Source: JBBPZA01 sp038199375
GTDB taxonomy: Bacteria; Actinomycetota; Thermoleophilia; Solirubrobacterales; Solirubrobacteraceae
Direction: 5' to 3'
Assembly (NCBI GenBank): GCA_038199375.1
Contig: JBBPZA010000053.1
Span: forward strand, 1 to 52,455
Length of the DNA stretch: 52,455 bases
Shown here: one piece after another, positions 7,041 to 14,478 of the stretch
Layout: the number at the start of each line of letters is the position of its first letter
Position numbering within the stretch: position 1 is the first letter of the stretch
Position numbers and translations under genes: made by a program
The notes under the pieces: generated by a model
The model's database searches: none
What the model saw: only the letters and a program-made list of their open reading frames with translations
Told to the model about the DNA's origin: nothing

Positions 7041-8807
7041 ATGCCGCCGCTGCTGAGCTCCTCGCCGTGGGAGGCGCTGGCGCGCTCGATCGCGGCGCCG
7101 TGGCCCGAGCTCCAGAACGCCGACGGCACGTTTCCCGACTACGTCTTCGGCGGCGAGCCTGGCTTCAGCGCTCGCTACGGCGAGTCGATGCTCGGCTACG
7201 GGCTGCTGCTGACCGGGGTGCGCGAGGACGACGATCGGCTGATCGAGGCGGGGCTGCGAGGGCTGAGCTACGCCGTGGGGCGCAGCGACCTGCAGGCCGA
7301 TCGCCCGAGCGTGTTCGAGAACCTCGCGGTGGCGGCGGCCTACAACCTGGCCCGCCGCCGGCTCGCCGACCACCCCCGCTTCGCTCCCCGGCGACGCGAG
7401 TGGGAGCACTGGTTGAGAAAGGTGCGGCTGCTGCGCGTGGACGCCACGCAGCGCTTCGTCAACAAGCAGGTGGTCGAGTCGGCGGGCACGCTCGAGGTGC
7501 TGCGCACCGGGCTTCGCTCGAGCGACCCGCGCGCGGTGCTGGGAGGCCAGCGCTCGCGGGCCCGCGAGCTCGTGCTGCAGTTCGTCAACCAGCGCGTGCC
7601 GCGCATCGCGGCAAAGGACGGCGTGGAGGTCGGCGGGGAACGGACGCTGGTGCTCTCCGATCCGGCCAGCAACCCACCGGCCTACCACGCGCTCTCGCTC
7701 GGCTTCCTGGCCCGGAGCGTAGAGCTGCTCGGCAGCCGGGCGTCGGGAGCAGCGCGGGGCGCGCTGCGTGACGTCGTGCGAGCGTCGTGGCGGCTCGCCG
7801 GCCCCGACGCCGACCTCTCCTACATCGGCCGCTCCCAGCAGCAGGCGTGGACGCTGGCCTGCACCGCCTACGGCGCCGAGGTCGCCGCAACGCTCCCCGG
7901 GGTGGGCGAGGGCGAGCGCGGGCGCCTTCGCGCGCTGTCAGAGCGCGCGCTCGCGCGCCTGCGCGAGCGCTACGGCGTCGGGCCTGAGGGCCTGTGGATC
8001 GTCCCCGCCCTGGCTCACGACCCGGTGGCCGGGCTCCGCGGCCTCGACGGCTACGCCGGCGCCAGCGTCTACAACGGGCTGACGCTGGTGGGTCTTGAGT
8101 GGGCGCTTGCCCGCATGCGCGGTCAGCGGCGCGAGGCCGGCGCGCTGGCGGCCGACCGCCCCGGCGCCGTGCGCATGTCGCGGCGGGAGGGCGAGCTGGC
8201 GCTGGTCCGCACCGGCTCGGCCTGGTTCGCCGTCAAGCGCGCGACGAGCCGGGCGGACTTCCCAAACGATCTGCGCTATGACTTCGGCCTTGTCGCGCTG
8301 AAGCAGAGCGGCGACGGGGCCGGCGGCGACGCGGGCTGGGTGGACCTGTTGCCGCTGCGCCCCCGCACCAAGCACCGGCCCGACAGCGCCGGGCCGGTGC
8401 TGTTCGAGGGCAACCGGCGAGCGCTCCCCTACGGGCGGCGAATGAAGGTCGACGACGACGGTGTGGTGAGGATCGGCGGGGGCTTCATGACGCAAACCGG
8501 GGAGTGGCTTCGCAGCGGGGTCACCTTCCGCTTCGCGCCCGACGCCGGCGGCGTGCGCCTGACCTTCCGCGCCGAGGCGCGCGAGCGCTTCGAGTACTCC
8601 GCCTTCTTCCGCGACGGTCCGCCCGCGCCGGCGCTGGAGGACCGCGGCGTCGCCGCCGGAGAGCTCCGGGTGAGCTGCAGCGAGCGCGTCGAGGTCGTGC
8701 TCGAGGACGGCTACAGCTCGGGCGCCGATCCCAGGCTCGTTCGCGCGCGCCTGCGCTTCCGGGCTGCTGCCGGCGGGCCGATCTGGATCTCCGTCGGCCC
8801 GCGGTGA
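7041..8807 (+). CDS. Tandem paralogue 2 of the 5317-7038 protein
   Basis: A 588-residue protein starting MPPLLSSSPWEALARS. The start was chosen at ATG 7041, just after the stop of paralogue 1. It shares with its neighbour the blocks PSVFENLAVAAAYNLARRRL, YHALSLGFLARS, SYIGRSQQQAW, YNGLTLVGLEWA, LRYDFGLVALK and the terminal ISVGPR, so the two arose by duplication. The segments between blocks have diverged strongly, suggesting an old duplication and possibly a heteromeric complex. It is convergent with the membrane protein gene at 8814, only 6 bp away. Function is unknown. Confidence 0.85.
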   Translation: MPPLLSSSPWEALARSIAAPWPELQNADGTFPDYVFGGEPGFSARYGESMLGYGLLLTGVREDDDRLIEAGLRGLSYAVGRSDLQADRPSVFENLAVAAAYNLARRRLADHPRFAPRRREWEHWLRKVRLLRVDATQRFVNKQVVESAGTLEVLRTGLRSSDPRAVLGGQRSRARELVLQFVNQRVPRIAAKDGVEVGGERTLVLSDPASNPPAYHALSLGFLARSVELLGSRASGAARGALRDVVRASWRLAGPDADLSYIGRSQQQAWTLACTAYGAEVAATLPGVGEGERGRLRALSERALARLRERYGVGPEGLWIVPALAHDPVAGLRGLDGYAGASVYNGLTLVGLEWALARMRGQRREAGALAADRPGAVRMSRREGELALVRTGSAWFAVKRATSRADFPNDLRYDFGLVALKQSGDGAGGDAGWVDLLPLRPRTKHRPDSAGPVLFEGNRRALPYGRRMKVDDDGVVRIGGGFMTQTGEWLRSGVTFRFAPDAGGVRLTFRAEARERFEYSAFFRDGPPAPALEDRGVAAGELRVSCSERVEVVLEDGYSSGADPRLVRARLRFRAAAGGPIWISVGPR

Positions 8808-8813
8808 GGTCGC

Positions 8814-9599
8814 TCAGCGGCCAGGGGCGTCATCGTGTGCGACCAGCGGCACGGCCTCGGGCGCAGCCGGCTCGGCCTCGGCGCCCCGGCGCCTCCGCGA
8901 TGCGAGCACACGCGCGGGAAGCCACGGCTCCGGAAAGCGCTCGCGCGACCGCTCCCGCTTGCGCGCGCCGTAGAAGCGGGCCCACGCCGACTCGGGGCGA
9001 GCGAGGCGCGCGACCCCGAGGGCGCCGACCACCGGCACGAGCAGCGAGGCCATCGCCAGAGCGAGCTTGCCCTTGGCGACGTTGAGCGCCGCCACCACTG
9101 CCCCGAGGATTCCCGTCGCGGCGACTGCCGCCTCGACCTCGTCGCCGAGGTCGACCCACACCCGCGCCCCGAGGAGGACGAGCCCGCCCAGCACGCTCGC
9201 GACGATCACCGCGTCGATCGACTGGCGTCCCTTGGGCGCCCAGTAGACGTCCTCGAGATTGAGCCACAGGGCGAACTCGTCGAGGGTCAGCCCCGCGCCG
9301 ATCCCGAAGAGGACCGCGAGCACCTCCCGCCACGGCGTGTCTGGATCCAGCGAGAGCGAGCAGAACCCGACGATCAGCAGCGCGAGGATCCCGAAGACCA
9401 TGTGGTGGACGTGGGTCCCGCCCTTCGTCGACACGTTCCCCGGCCACCAGCTCACGCCCGCCCGGATCATGTGCGTACTCGTCCGGATGAACGCGAAAGT
9501 CGCCAGGAACGCGAGGTAGAGCAGCAGCTCGGGCTGCTTGCCCGAGTCGACGATCGCCTGCTGGTAGGCGCTGCCGATGTCGCCGAGGACCCCGCCCAT
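8814..9599 (-). CDS. Conserved integral membrane protein
   Basis: A 261-residue polytopic membrane protein. Hydrophobic helices are visible around residues 25-45, 70-90, 95-115, 130-150, 160-180 and 185-205, followed by a basic cytoplasmic tail (ARKRERSRERFPEPW). The His-rich stretch THVHHMVFG at the second helix and an acidic DEFALWLNLEDVYW loop are potential metal or proton sites. It resembles uncharacterised actinobacterial membrane proteins; I cannot name a function. Confidence 0.8.
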   Translation of the reverse strand: MGGVLGDIGSAYQQAIVDSGKQPELLLYLAFLATFAFIRTSTHMIRAGVSWWPGNVSTKGGTHVHHMVFGILALLIVGFCSLSLDPDTPWREVLAVLFGIGAGLTLDEFALWLNLEDVYWAPKGRQSIDAVIVASVLGGLVLLGARVWVDLGDEVEAAVAATGILGAVVAALNVAKGKLALAMASLLVPVVGALGVARLARPESAWARFYGARKRERSRERFPEPWLPARVLASRRRRGAEAEPAAPEAVPLVAHDDAPGR

Positions 9600-9890
9600 T
9601 GGACCCCATCATCGACGGGCAAGAGCGAGACCTCAAGCCCCGCGATTTCTTCCCGCGGCCCTGCCGGGTGGGGTACGGTCGAGCACGTGCCCGGCACCGG
9701 CGGGCCCCACGCTGAACATGTCCTGCTCGAGCGGGTCGGAAGGCCTATGCCAGCTAGAACGCCTCGGATCGGGACCTCGAGCAGAGGTGGCTGAGGCAGG
9801 GTCGCTCGGGCTCCTGCGCATCGTCGACCGCGACTGCGAGGAGGTGGGCCACCACGTGCGCAACCCGGGCTGCGGCGCTGGATGAACCGC
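9600..9890. other. Intergenic region without identifiable gene
   Basis: This gap of about 290 bp separates the start of the membrane protein gene from the 3' end of the fic gene. Short open frames occur on both strands, but none has a ribosome-binding site or a recognisable protein. No repeat or terminator stands out. Confidence 0.4.
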
Positions 9891-11189
9891 CTACATCCCC
9901 AGCACACGCCGCCAGCGGGCGATCCCGCCCGCACGGCTCGCCGCTGCGTAGAGGGGTCCCTTGCCGGCCGCCCTGAACTCCTGCGCCGACGGCCATCGAC
10001 CGGTCCGATTGACGAAGGCGCGCAGCTCTCGCTCGATCATCGTGTCTGTCCATTTCGCCGGCCGCCCGCGGGTCTCACGAGCTGCCGCGCCCCCGAGACC
10101 AGCGGCAAACGCGTAGCGAGCTCCGGGACCGGCTCCCCGTGGGACCAGTACTCCGTGGCGAATCAGCTGCGTCAGGTCTTGTCCGGCCGCGCTGCGAGCG
10201 ACGTTAGCGACGTGCTCGTAGTCGCGTCGAGCGAACTCGTGCCGGCCCGACATGCGCAGGCTCGCGAGGGCGCGTTCTTGGCTGGCCGTTAGGCGCAGCG
10301 GCTCGTTACCGCCCGCCGCAAGGAGCGCGCTGAGGTCCGTGACGGTCGCCGCGACGCGCTCGTATTCCTCGGCCAGGCCGCGCAGGAAGTAGGCCAGCCA
10401 CCACTCCATGTTCTTGGTCCGCTCGCGCACCGACCGCAGTGCGGAGTAGTAGGCGTCGCGATCTTCGGCGTAGTAGCGCTCGAAGGAGAGCATCCGCCCC
10501 GGGAGCGCCCCGGCTTGGGTCAACAGAGCGGTCTGAAACAGTCGTGCTGCACGGCCGTTACCGTCGGCAAACGGGTGCACCTCGGTGATGCCGTAGTGCA
10601 TCACTCCAGCGAGCACGAAGACCGGCTCTGTTCCCCTGTCAATCTTGGCGGAAAGCCAGTCGAACATACCGTGCATTCGCCCGGGGACTTCATCCGCAGG
10701 CGGGCCTTCGTGCAACACCTGCCGGGTCACCCTGTCGACCACGACAGCGATCCCGTCGCGCCACTCTCCCTCGTGATGAGGCTTGAAGTGGGGATCGTCG
10801 TCCCGCCCCAGCCCCCGCGTCGCCGTGCCGTGAAGCTCCTCGAGGAAGTCGGGGGTGAGCTGGAGCGGTCCGGCTTCCTGCCTCTCATCAATCAGGTCGA
10901 GCGCGGCAACGTAGTTGACCAGCTCGATCTTCGCTCGACTAGTCGGGTCAAGCTGTCCGCGCGCTGCGCGCTCGGCCTCGATCGCCGGCAACTCGTTGCC
11001 CTCGATCAAGTTCGAGTAGTGCACCGTCCCAGCCTTCGCCGATGCCCGCAACTGGTCTGCGACCGCCGGCAGTACCCGAGCACCGCGAATGGTCCCGAGG
11101 GCCTCGGATATCCGCATAAGCAATCCCGATACCTCCGACGTGTATCGGCGGTAGTTGGCGCTGAAGGCTATCGGTGCGGTATCCGCCAT
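9891..11189 (-). CDS. Fic-domain protein (putative AMPylase/toxin) with inhibitory helix
   Basis: A 432-residue protein of the Fic/DOC family, which transfer AMP or related groups to target-protein hydroxyls. The catalytic loop HPFADGNGR is complete at residues 205-213. Residues 59-64 (SNLIEG) match the N-terminal inhibitory motif [S/T]xxxE[G/N] of self-inhibited class II Fic proteins, so no separate antitoxin is needed. Residues 340-432 carry a winged-helix-like segment and an end (W-x-R, PSAQEF, GIARWRRVLGM) resembling homing-endonuclease-associated DNA-binding repeats. It is divergent from a VapC-like gene across an AT-rich gap. The target is unknown. Confidence 0.88.
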   Translation of the reverse strand: MADTAPIAFSANYRRYTSEVSGLLMRISEALGTIRGARVLPAVADQLRASAKAGTVHYSNLIEGNELPAIEAERAARGQLDPTSRAKIELVNYVAALDLIDERQEAGPLQLTPDFLEELHGTATRGLGRDDDPHFKPHHEGEWRDGIAVVVDRVTRQVLHEGPPADEVPGRMHGMFDWLSAKIDRGTEPVFVLAGVMHYGITEVHPFADGNGRAARLFQTALLTQAGALPGRMLSFERYYAEDRDAYYSALRSVRERTKNMEWWLAYFLRGLAEEYERVAATVTDLSALLAAGGNEPLRLTASQERALASLRMSGRHEFARRDYEHVANVARSAAGQDLTQLIRHGVLVPRGAGPGARYAFAAGLGGAAARETRGRPAKWTDTMIERELRAFVNRTGRWPSAQEFRAAGKGPLYAAASRAGGIARWRRVLGM

Positions 11190-11204
11190 TCACAAACTCT
11201 ACCG

Positions 11205-11275
11205 CCTGGGAGCAAAATAAAAAACGGAGTTTAGCAGGTAACTTTAGGTCACGGACCGATCAGGAACAAAATAGC
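11205..11275. repeat. AT-rich junction with direct repeats between fic and vapC
   Basis: This stretch of about 70 bp is far richer in A and T than the surrounding DNA. It holds two copies of CAAAATA (11213-11219 and 11267-11273) preceded by similar GGGAG/AGGAA contexts. It separates the Fic start from the decayed antitoxin and looks like an insertion or deletion scar; it could also contain the fic promoter. Confidence 0.4.
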
Positions 11276-11345
11276 GACCGGCGCCGTCGACTACTCCAAC
11301 ATCGGCGAGGCGCTCGAGACGCTCGACGGGCCCAAAGCCCACTGA
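11235..11345 (+). pseudogene. VapB-like antitoxin remnant (C-terminal tail only)
   Basis: A 36-codon open frame with no usable start codon, closed upstream by TAG (11232-11234). It ends GAVDYSNIGEALETLDGPKAH and stops at a TGA whose final A is the A of the PIN-gene ATG. That overlap is typical of vapBC operons, and acidic/hydrophobic tails of this type neutralise VapC toxins. The DNA-binding N-terminal half of an antitoxin is missing and replaced by AT-rich sequence. Calling it an antitoxin remnant is inferred from position and composition. Confidence 0.5.
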
Positions 11346-11791
11346 TGCTCCTCGATGCCAACCTCCTGCTCTACGCCGTCCACGAGCGCGCCCCGCAGCA
11401 CCAAGACGCGAGAGCCTGGCTGACAGAGCAGCTCAACGGGCCGCGACGGATCGGATTGCCGTGGCAGAGCCTCGCGGCGTTCCTGCGCATCTCGACGCAC
11501 CCACGGGCCTTCGCACGGCCACTCACACCTGCGGTCGCCTGGGAGCGCATCACCGACTGGCTCGCCGCCCCCGCCGCCTGGATCCCACAACCGGGACCAG
11601 AGCACGCGCGGCTGCTCGGCGAGCTCGTCGTGACCCGCGAGATCCGGGGAAACCTGGTCCCCGACGCCCGGCTTGCGGCCCTGGCGCTCGAGCACGGCCT
11701 CACCGTCTGCTCGACCGACACCGACTTTGCGCGCTTCAGCGAGATCCGCTGGAGCAACCCGCTCGCCTCAACGAGGGAGCCCGGCGGGTAA
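11345..11791 (+). CDS. PIN-domain ribonuclease, VapC-like toxin
   Basis: A 148-residue PIN-domain protein, normal VapC length. The first acidic residue is D4 in MLLDANLLLYAV; later acidic residues lie in NLVPDARLAALA and CSTDTDFARF, as expected for Mg-dependent RNase activity. The central WQSLAAFLRISTHPRAF segment is characteristic of one VapC subgroup in actinobacteria. ATG 11345 overlaps the stop codon of the antitoxin remnant. With only an antitoxin tail left, either the toxin is silent or tamed, or the tail is still made from an upstream start that I cannot see. Confidence 0.82.
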   Translation: MLLDANLLLYAVHERAPQHQDARAWLTEQLNGPRRIGLPWQSLAAFLRISTHPRAFARPLTPAVAWERITDWLAAPAAWIPQPGPEHARLLGELVVTREIRGNLVPDARLAALALEHGLTVCSTDTDFARFSEIRWSNPLASTREPGG

Positions 11792-11795
11792 TCGC

Positions 11796-12884
11796 TCAGG
11801 CGGCCATCACGCCCGCGGCGGCCAGCGCCGGGCGGTAGGTCGGGTCGCGCAAGAGCGCCTGGCGCACGCCCTCGCCGAGGATGCCGGCCTCGCCGCGGGA
11901 GGCTCCCATCACGGTCCACTCGCTCTCCTGACCGCGACGCGTGCGGCGGTGGGCTCGCAGCCCACCCTGCCCGCGCTCGAGGGTGAGCGAGACGCCCGAG
12001 GCGGTCTCGATCGTCAGCCCGTACAGTCCGGGGACCTGCATCTCGTGGCGCTCCAGGTGGATCGCGACGGCGTTCTTGCCCGCCGAGAGACATCCGTGCT
12101 GAGCGCCGTCCTGGCGGGCGAGCCCAGCGGGCTCCCAGTCCAGCCGCGAGGCCAGCCAGCCCACGAAGAGCAGCGCGGCCGCCCCCGAATCCGGGTGGTG
12201 CTTGACCGTCACCGCGCTGATCTCGCGCAGGGCAGGCCGCGCGCGCGGCGGGTCGAACGCCGAGCTGACGCGCTCGCGCCACGGGGTCGAGCGCAGCCAC
12301 GCGAGGTCGACGACGTAGGCGCTCTGGGCGAGCTGGGTCGCCCTCGCCAGCGCCTCCGCGCCGTCGGGCTCGGCGCCGGAGTCGACGAGCACGACCTGGG
12401 CCAGCGCCAGGAGCGCGTCGACTCCCTCCTCGTGGCCGTGGGGCGCCCATACGACCGTGGGCAGGTCGGTGACCACCAGCGGGTCCACGATCGAGTCCAG
12501 GTGGGCGAGATGGACGGGCCCGACGGTCACTTCCACCTGCTCGTGGGCGACCGCGATCGCCCCCGGCGCCGGGTCGTCCTCCTCGGTCAGTGCAGCCCAG
12601 GCGTCGAGGGTCGTACGCCCCTCCTCGACGGCGCAGACGATCGTGCGCGACGGGTGGTAGCGCCCGACGCGCTCCAGGCGGTTCTCGACCTCCCCACGCC
12701 ACTCCCTGTCGACGATGGCGATCAGGTTGAGCACCCGGGCGGGAACGGTGGCTTCGCCGGTAGCGTGGCGCCCGTTGAGCAGGTCGCGCATCGCCGCCTC
12801 GATGCGCGGGGGCGTCGTGCCCTCCTCGCGCCAGACGCCATCGAGGAAGGCATCGCCCTCCCTGGTCGCTAGATCGCCCGCCAC
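11796..12884 (-). CDS. opcA: Glucose-6-phosphate dehydrogenase assembly protein
   Basis: A 362-residue protein starting at GTG 12884, directly after zwf in the same direction. The N-terminal VPARVLNLIAIVDREW and the region around LPTVVWAPHGHEEGVDALLALAQVVLVDSG match OpcA, which binds and activates or assembles glucose-6-phosphate dehydrogenase in actinobacteria and cyanobacteria. The usual zwf-opcA order supports it. The first codons coincide with a tandem copy of the zwf 3' end (12871-12945), so the true start may lie a few codons in. Its tail is 4 bp from the convergent PIN gene. Confidence 0.85.
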   Translation of the reverse strand: MAGDLATREGDAFLDGVWREEGTTPPRIEAAMRDLLNGRHATGEATVPARVLNLIAIVDREWRGEVENRLERVGRYHPSRTIVCAVEEGRTTLDAWAALTEEDDPAPGAIAVAHEQVEVTVGPVHLAHLDSIVDPLVVTDLPTVVWAPHGHEEGVDALLALAQVVLVDSGAEPDGAEALARATQLAQSAYVVDLAWLRSTPWRERVSSAFDPPRARPALREISAVTVKHHPDSGAAALLFVGWLASRLDWEPAGLARQDGAQHGCLSAGKNAVAIHLERHEMQVPGLYGLTIETASGVSLTLERGQGGLRAHRRTRRGQESEWTVMGASRGEAGILGEGVRQALLRDPTYRPALAAAGVMAA

Positions 12885-12945
12885 CGATGCCCCTCGACGA
12901 GCGATCGGTCAGCCTCCCGGATCGTCAGATCGCCCGCCACCGATG
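12871..12945. repeat. Tandem duplication of the zwf 3' end (56-bp offset)
   Basis: A 19-bp block, AGATCGCCCGCCACCGATG, occurs at 12871-12889 and again at 12927-12945. Weaker similarity continues beyond each copy (CTCGACGAGC versus TTCGGCGAGC). Read on the minus strand, the outer copy encodes the last residues of G6PD (EGHRWRAI and stop) and the inner copy repeats EGHRWRAI and stop downstream. The opcA start codon sits in the second copy. Confidence 0.8.
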
Positions 12946-14460
12946 GCCTTCGGCGAGCAGACGATCGGCTTCCGCCGGGCCCTGCGACCCCGCCGCATAC
13001 CGCGCCACCGGCTCGGGCGCGTTCTGCCACCCCTTGAGGATCGGGTCGACGATCCCCCACAGCGCGTCGACCTCGTCGTCGCGGGTGAACAGCGTGGCGT
13101 CGCCCCGCATCGCGTCCACGATGAGCCGTTCGTAGGCCTCCGGAGACTGCGAGAGGAAGGCGGTGCCGTAGAGGAACTCCATGTTGACCGGCCGGATGCG
13201 CATCCGGGAGCCGGGGATCTTGGCCCCGATGGACAGCGTCACGCCCTCGTTGGGCTGGACCGTGAGGATGAGCTGGTTCTGCTGGACGCCGACCGACCCG
13301 TCGGTCTGCTGGAAGGCGAGGTGGGGCACCGGCTTGAGGGTCACCGCGATCTCGGTCACCTTCCTCGCGAGGCGCTTGCCCGTGCGCAGGTAGAAGGGAA
13401 CGTCGGCCCAGCGCCAGTTGTCGACCGCGAGCCGCAGGGCGACGTAGGTCTCGGTCCTGGAGTCTTGAGGGACCGCTTCCTCCTCGAGGTAGCCGTTGAC
13501 CTGCTCGCCGCCCACAACCCCCGGCTCATACCGGCCCCGCACGGCGACCTCGGACACCCGCTCGGGCACCGGCGGACGGATCGACTGGACGACCTTGACC
13601 TTCTCGTTGCGGATCTTGTCGGCCTCGAAGGCCACCGGCGGCTCCATGCACAGCAGCGCGAGGAGCTGGAGCATGTGGTTCTGGACGAGGTCGCGCAGCG
13701 CGCCGGAGGTGTCGTAATAGCCTGCGCGGGTGCCGACGCCGATGTCCTCGGCCGCCGTGATCTGCACGTAGTCGATGTAGTTGCGGTTCCACACCGGCTC
13801 GAACATCTCGTTGGCGAAGCGGAAGGCCAGCACGTTCTGGACGGTCTCCTTGCCCAGGTAGTGGTCGATCCGGAAGACCTGAGACTCCTCGAAGGCGCAG
13901 AGCACCTCGCGGTTGAGCGCCCGGGCGGACTCGAGCGTCGTGCCGAACGGCTTCTCGATGACGATCCGCACCTCGGCGCCCTCGTGGGAGTCGAGCCCCG
14001 CCCCGCCGAGCATGCCCACGATGACCGGGAAGAAGGCCGGCGCGGTCGAGAGGTAGTAGCAGCGGTTGAGCGGCAGCGCGGCCTGCTCGTCGAAGCCGGC
14101 GCCGAGCTCCGCCATCCGCTCATAGACGGACGCGTCGTCGAAGGATCCCGGGACGTAGTGCATCACCTCCAGCAGCGCGCCGAGCACCCGGTCGTCGGGC
14201 CGGCGTCGCGAGTATCGGGTGATCGCCTCGCGGGCGCGGCCGCGAAACTCGTCGTGGGTCATCTCCGAGCGTGAGGTCCCGATGAGGTAGAAGCGCTCGG
14301 GCAGCGCTCCCTCATGGGCGAGGTTGTAGATCGCGGGCAGGAGCTTGCGGTTGGACAGGTCGCCCGTGGCACCGAAGATGACCAGCATCGTCGGGTGGAC
14401 CGGGAGTCGCTCGAGTCCCTCCACGAGCGGGTTGGGCTGCTCGTGCTCGAGGGTTGCCAT
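12925..14460 (-). CDS. zwf: Glucose-6-phosphate 1-dehydrogenase
   Basis: A 511-residue enzyme oxidising glucose 6-phosphate to 6-phosphogluconolactone with NADP reduction, the entry to the oxidative pentose-phosphate pathway. The dinucleotide-binding GATGDLSNRKLLPA is at 30-43, the active-site RIDHYLGKE at 198-206, and IEKPFG at 169-174. Length is normal. It follows tal-pgi by 18 bp and precedes opcA, a typical actinobacterial operon order. The extreme 3' end is tandemly duplicated downstream. Confidence 0.96.
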   Translation of the reverse strand: MATLEHEQPNPLVEGLERLPVHPTMLVIFGATGDLSNRKLLPAIYNLAHEGALPERFYLIGTSRSEMTHDEFRGRAREAITRYSRRRPDDRVLGALLEVMHYVPGSFDDASVYERMAELGAGFDEQAALPLNRCYYLSTAPAFFPVIVGMLGGAGLDSHEGAEVRIVIEKPFGTTLESARALNREVLCAFEESQVFRIDHYLGKETVQNVLAFRFANEMFEPVWNRNYIDYVQITAAEDIGVGTRAGYYDTSGALRDLVQNHMLQLLALLCMEPPVAFEADKIRNEKVKVVQSIRPPVPERVSEVAVRGRYEPGVVGGEQVNGYLEEEAVPQDSRTETYVALRLAVDNWRWADVPFYLRTGKRLARKVTEIAVTLKPVPHLAFQQTDGSVGVQQNQLILTVQPNEGVTLSIGAKIPGSRMRIRPVNMEFLYGTAFLSQSPEAYERLIVDAMRGDATLFTRDDEVDALWGIVDPILKGWQNAPEPVARYAAGSQGPAEADRLLAEGHRWRAI

Positions 14461-14478
14461 CAGCTCCCGCTCGGCCGC

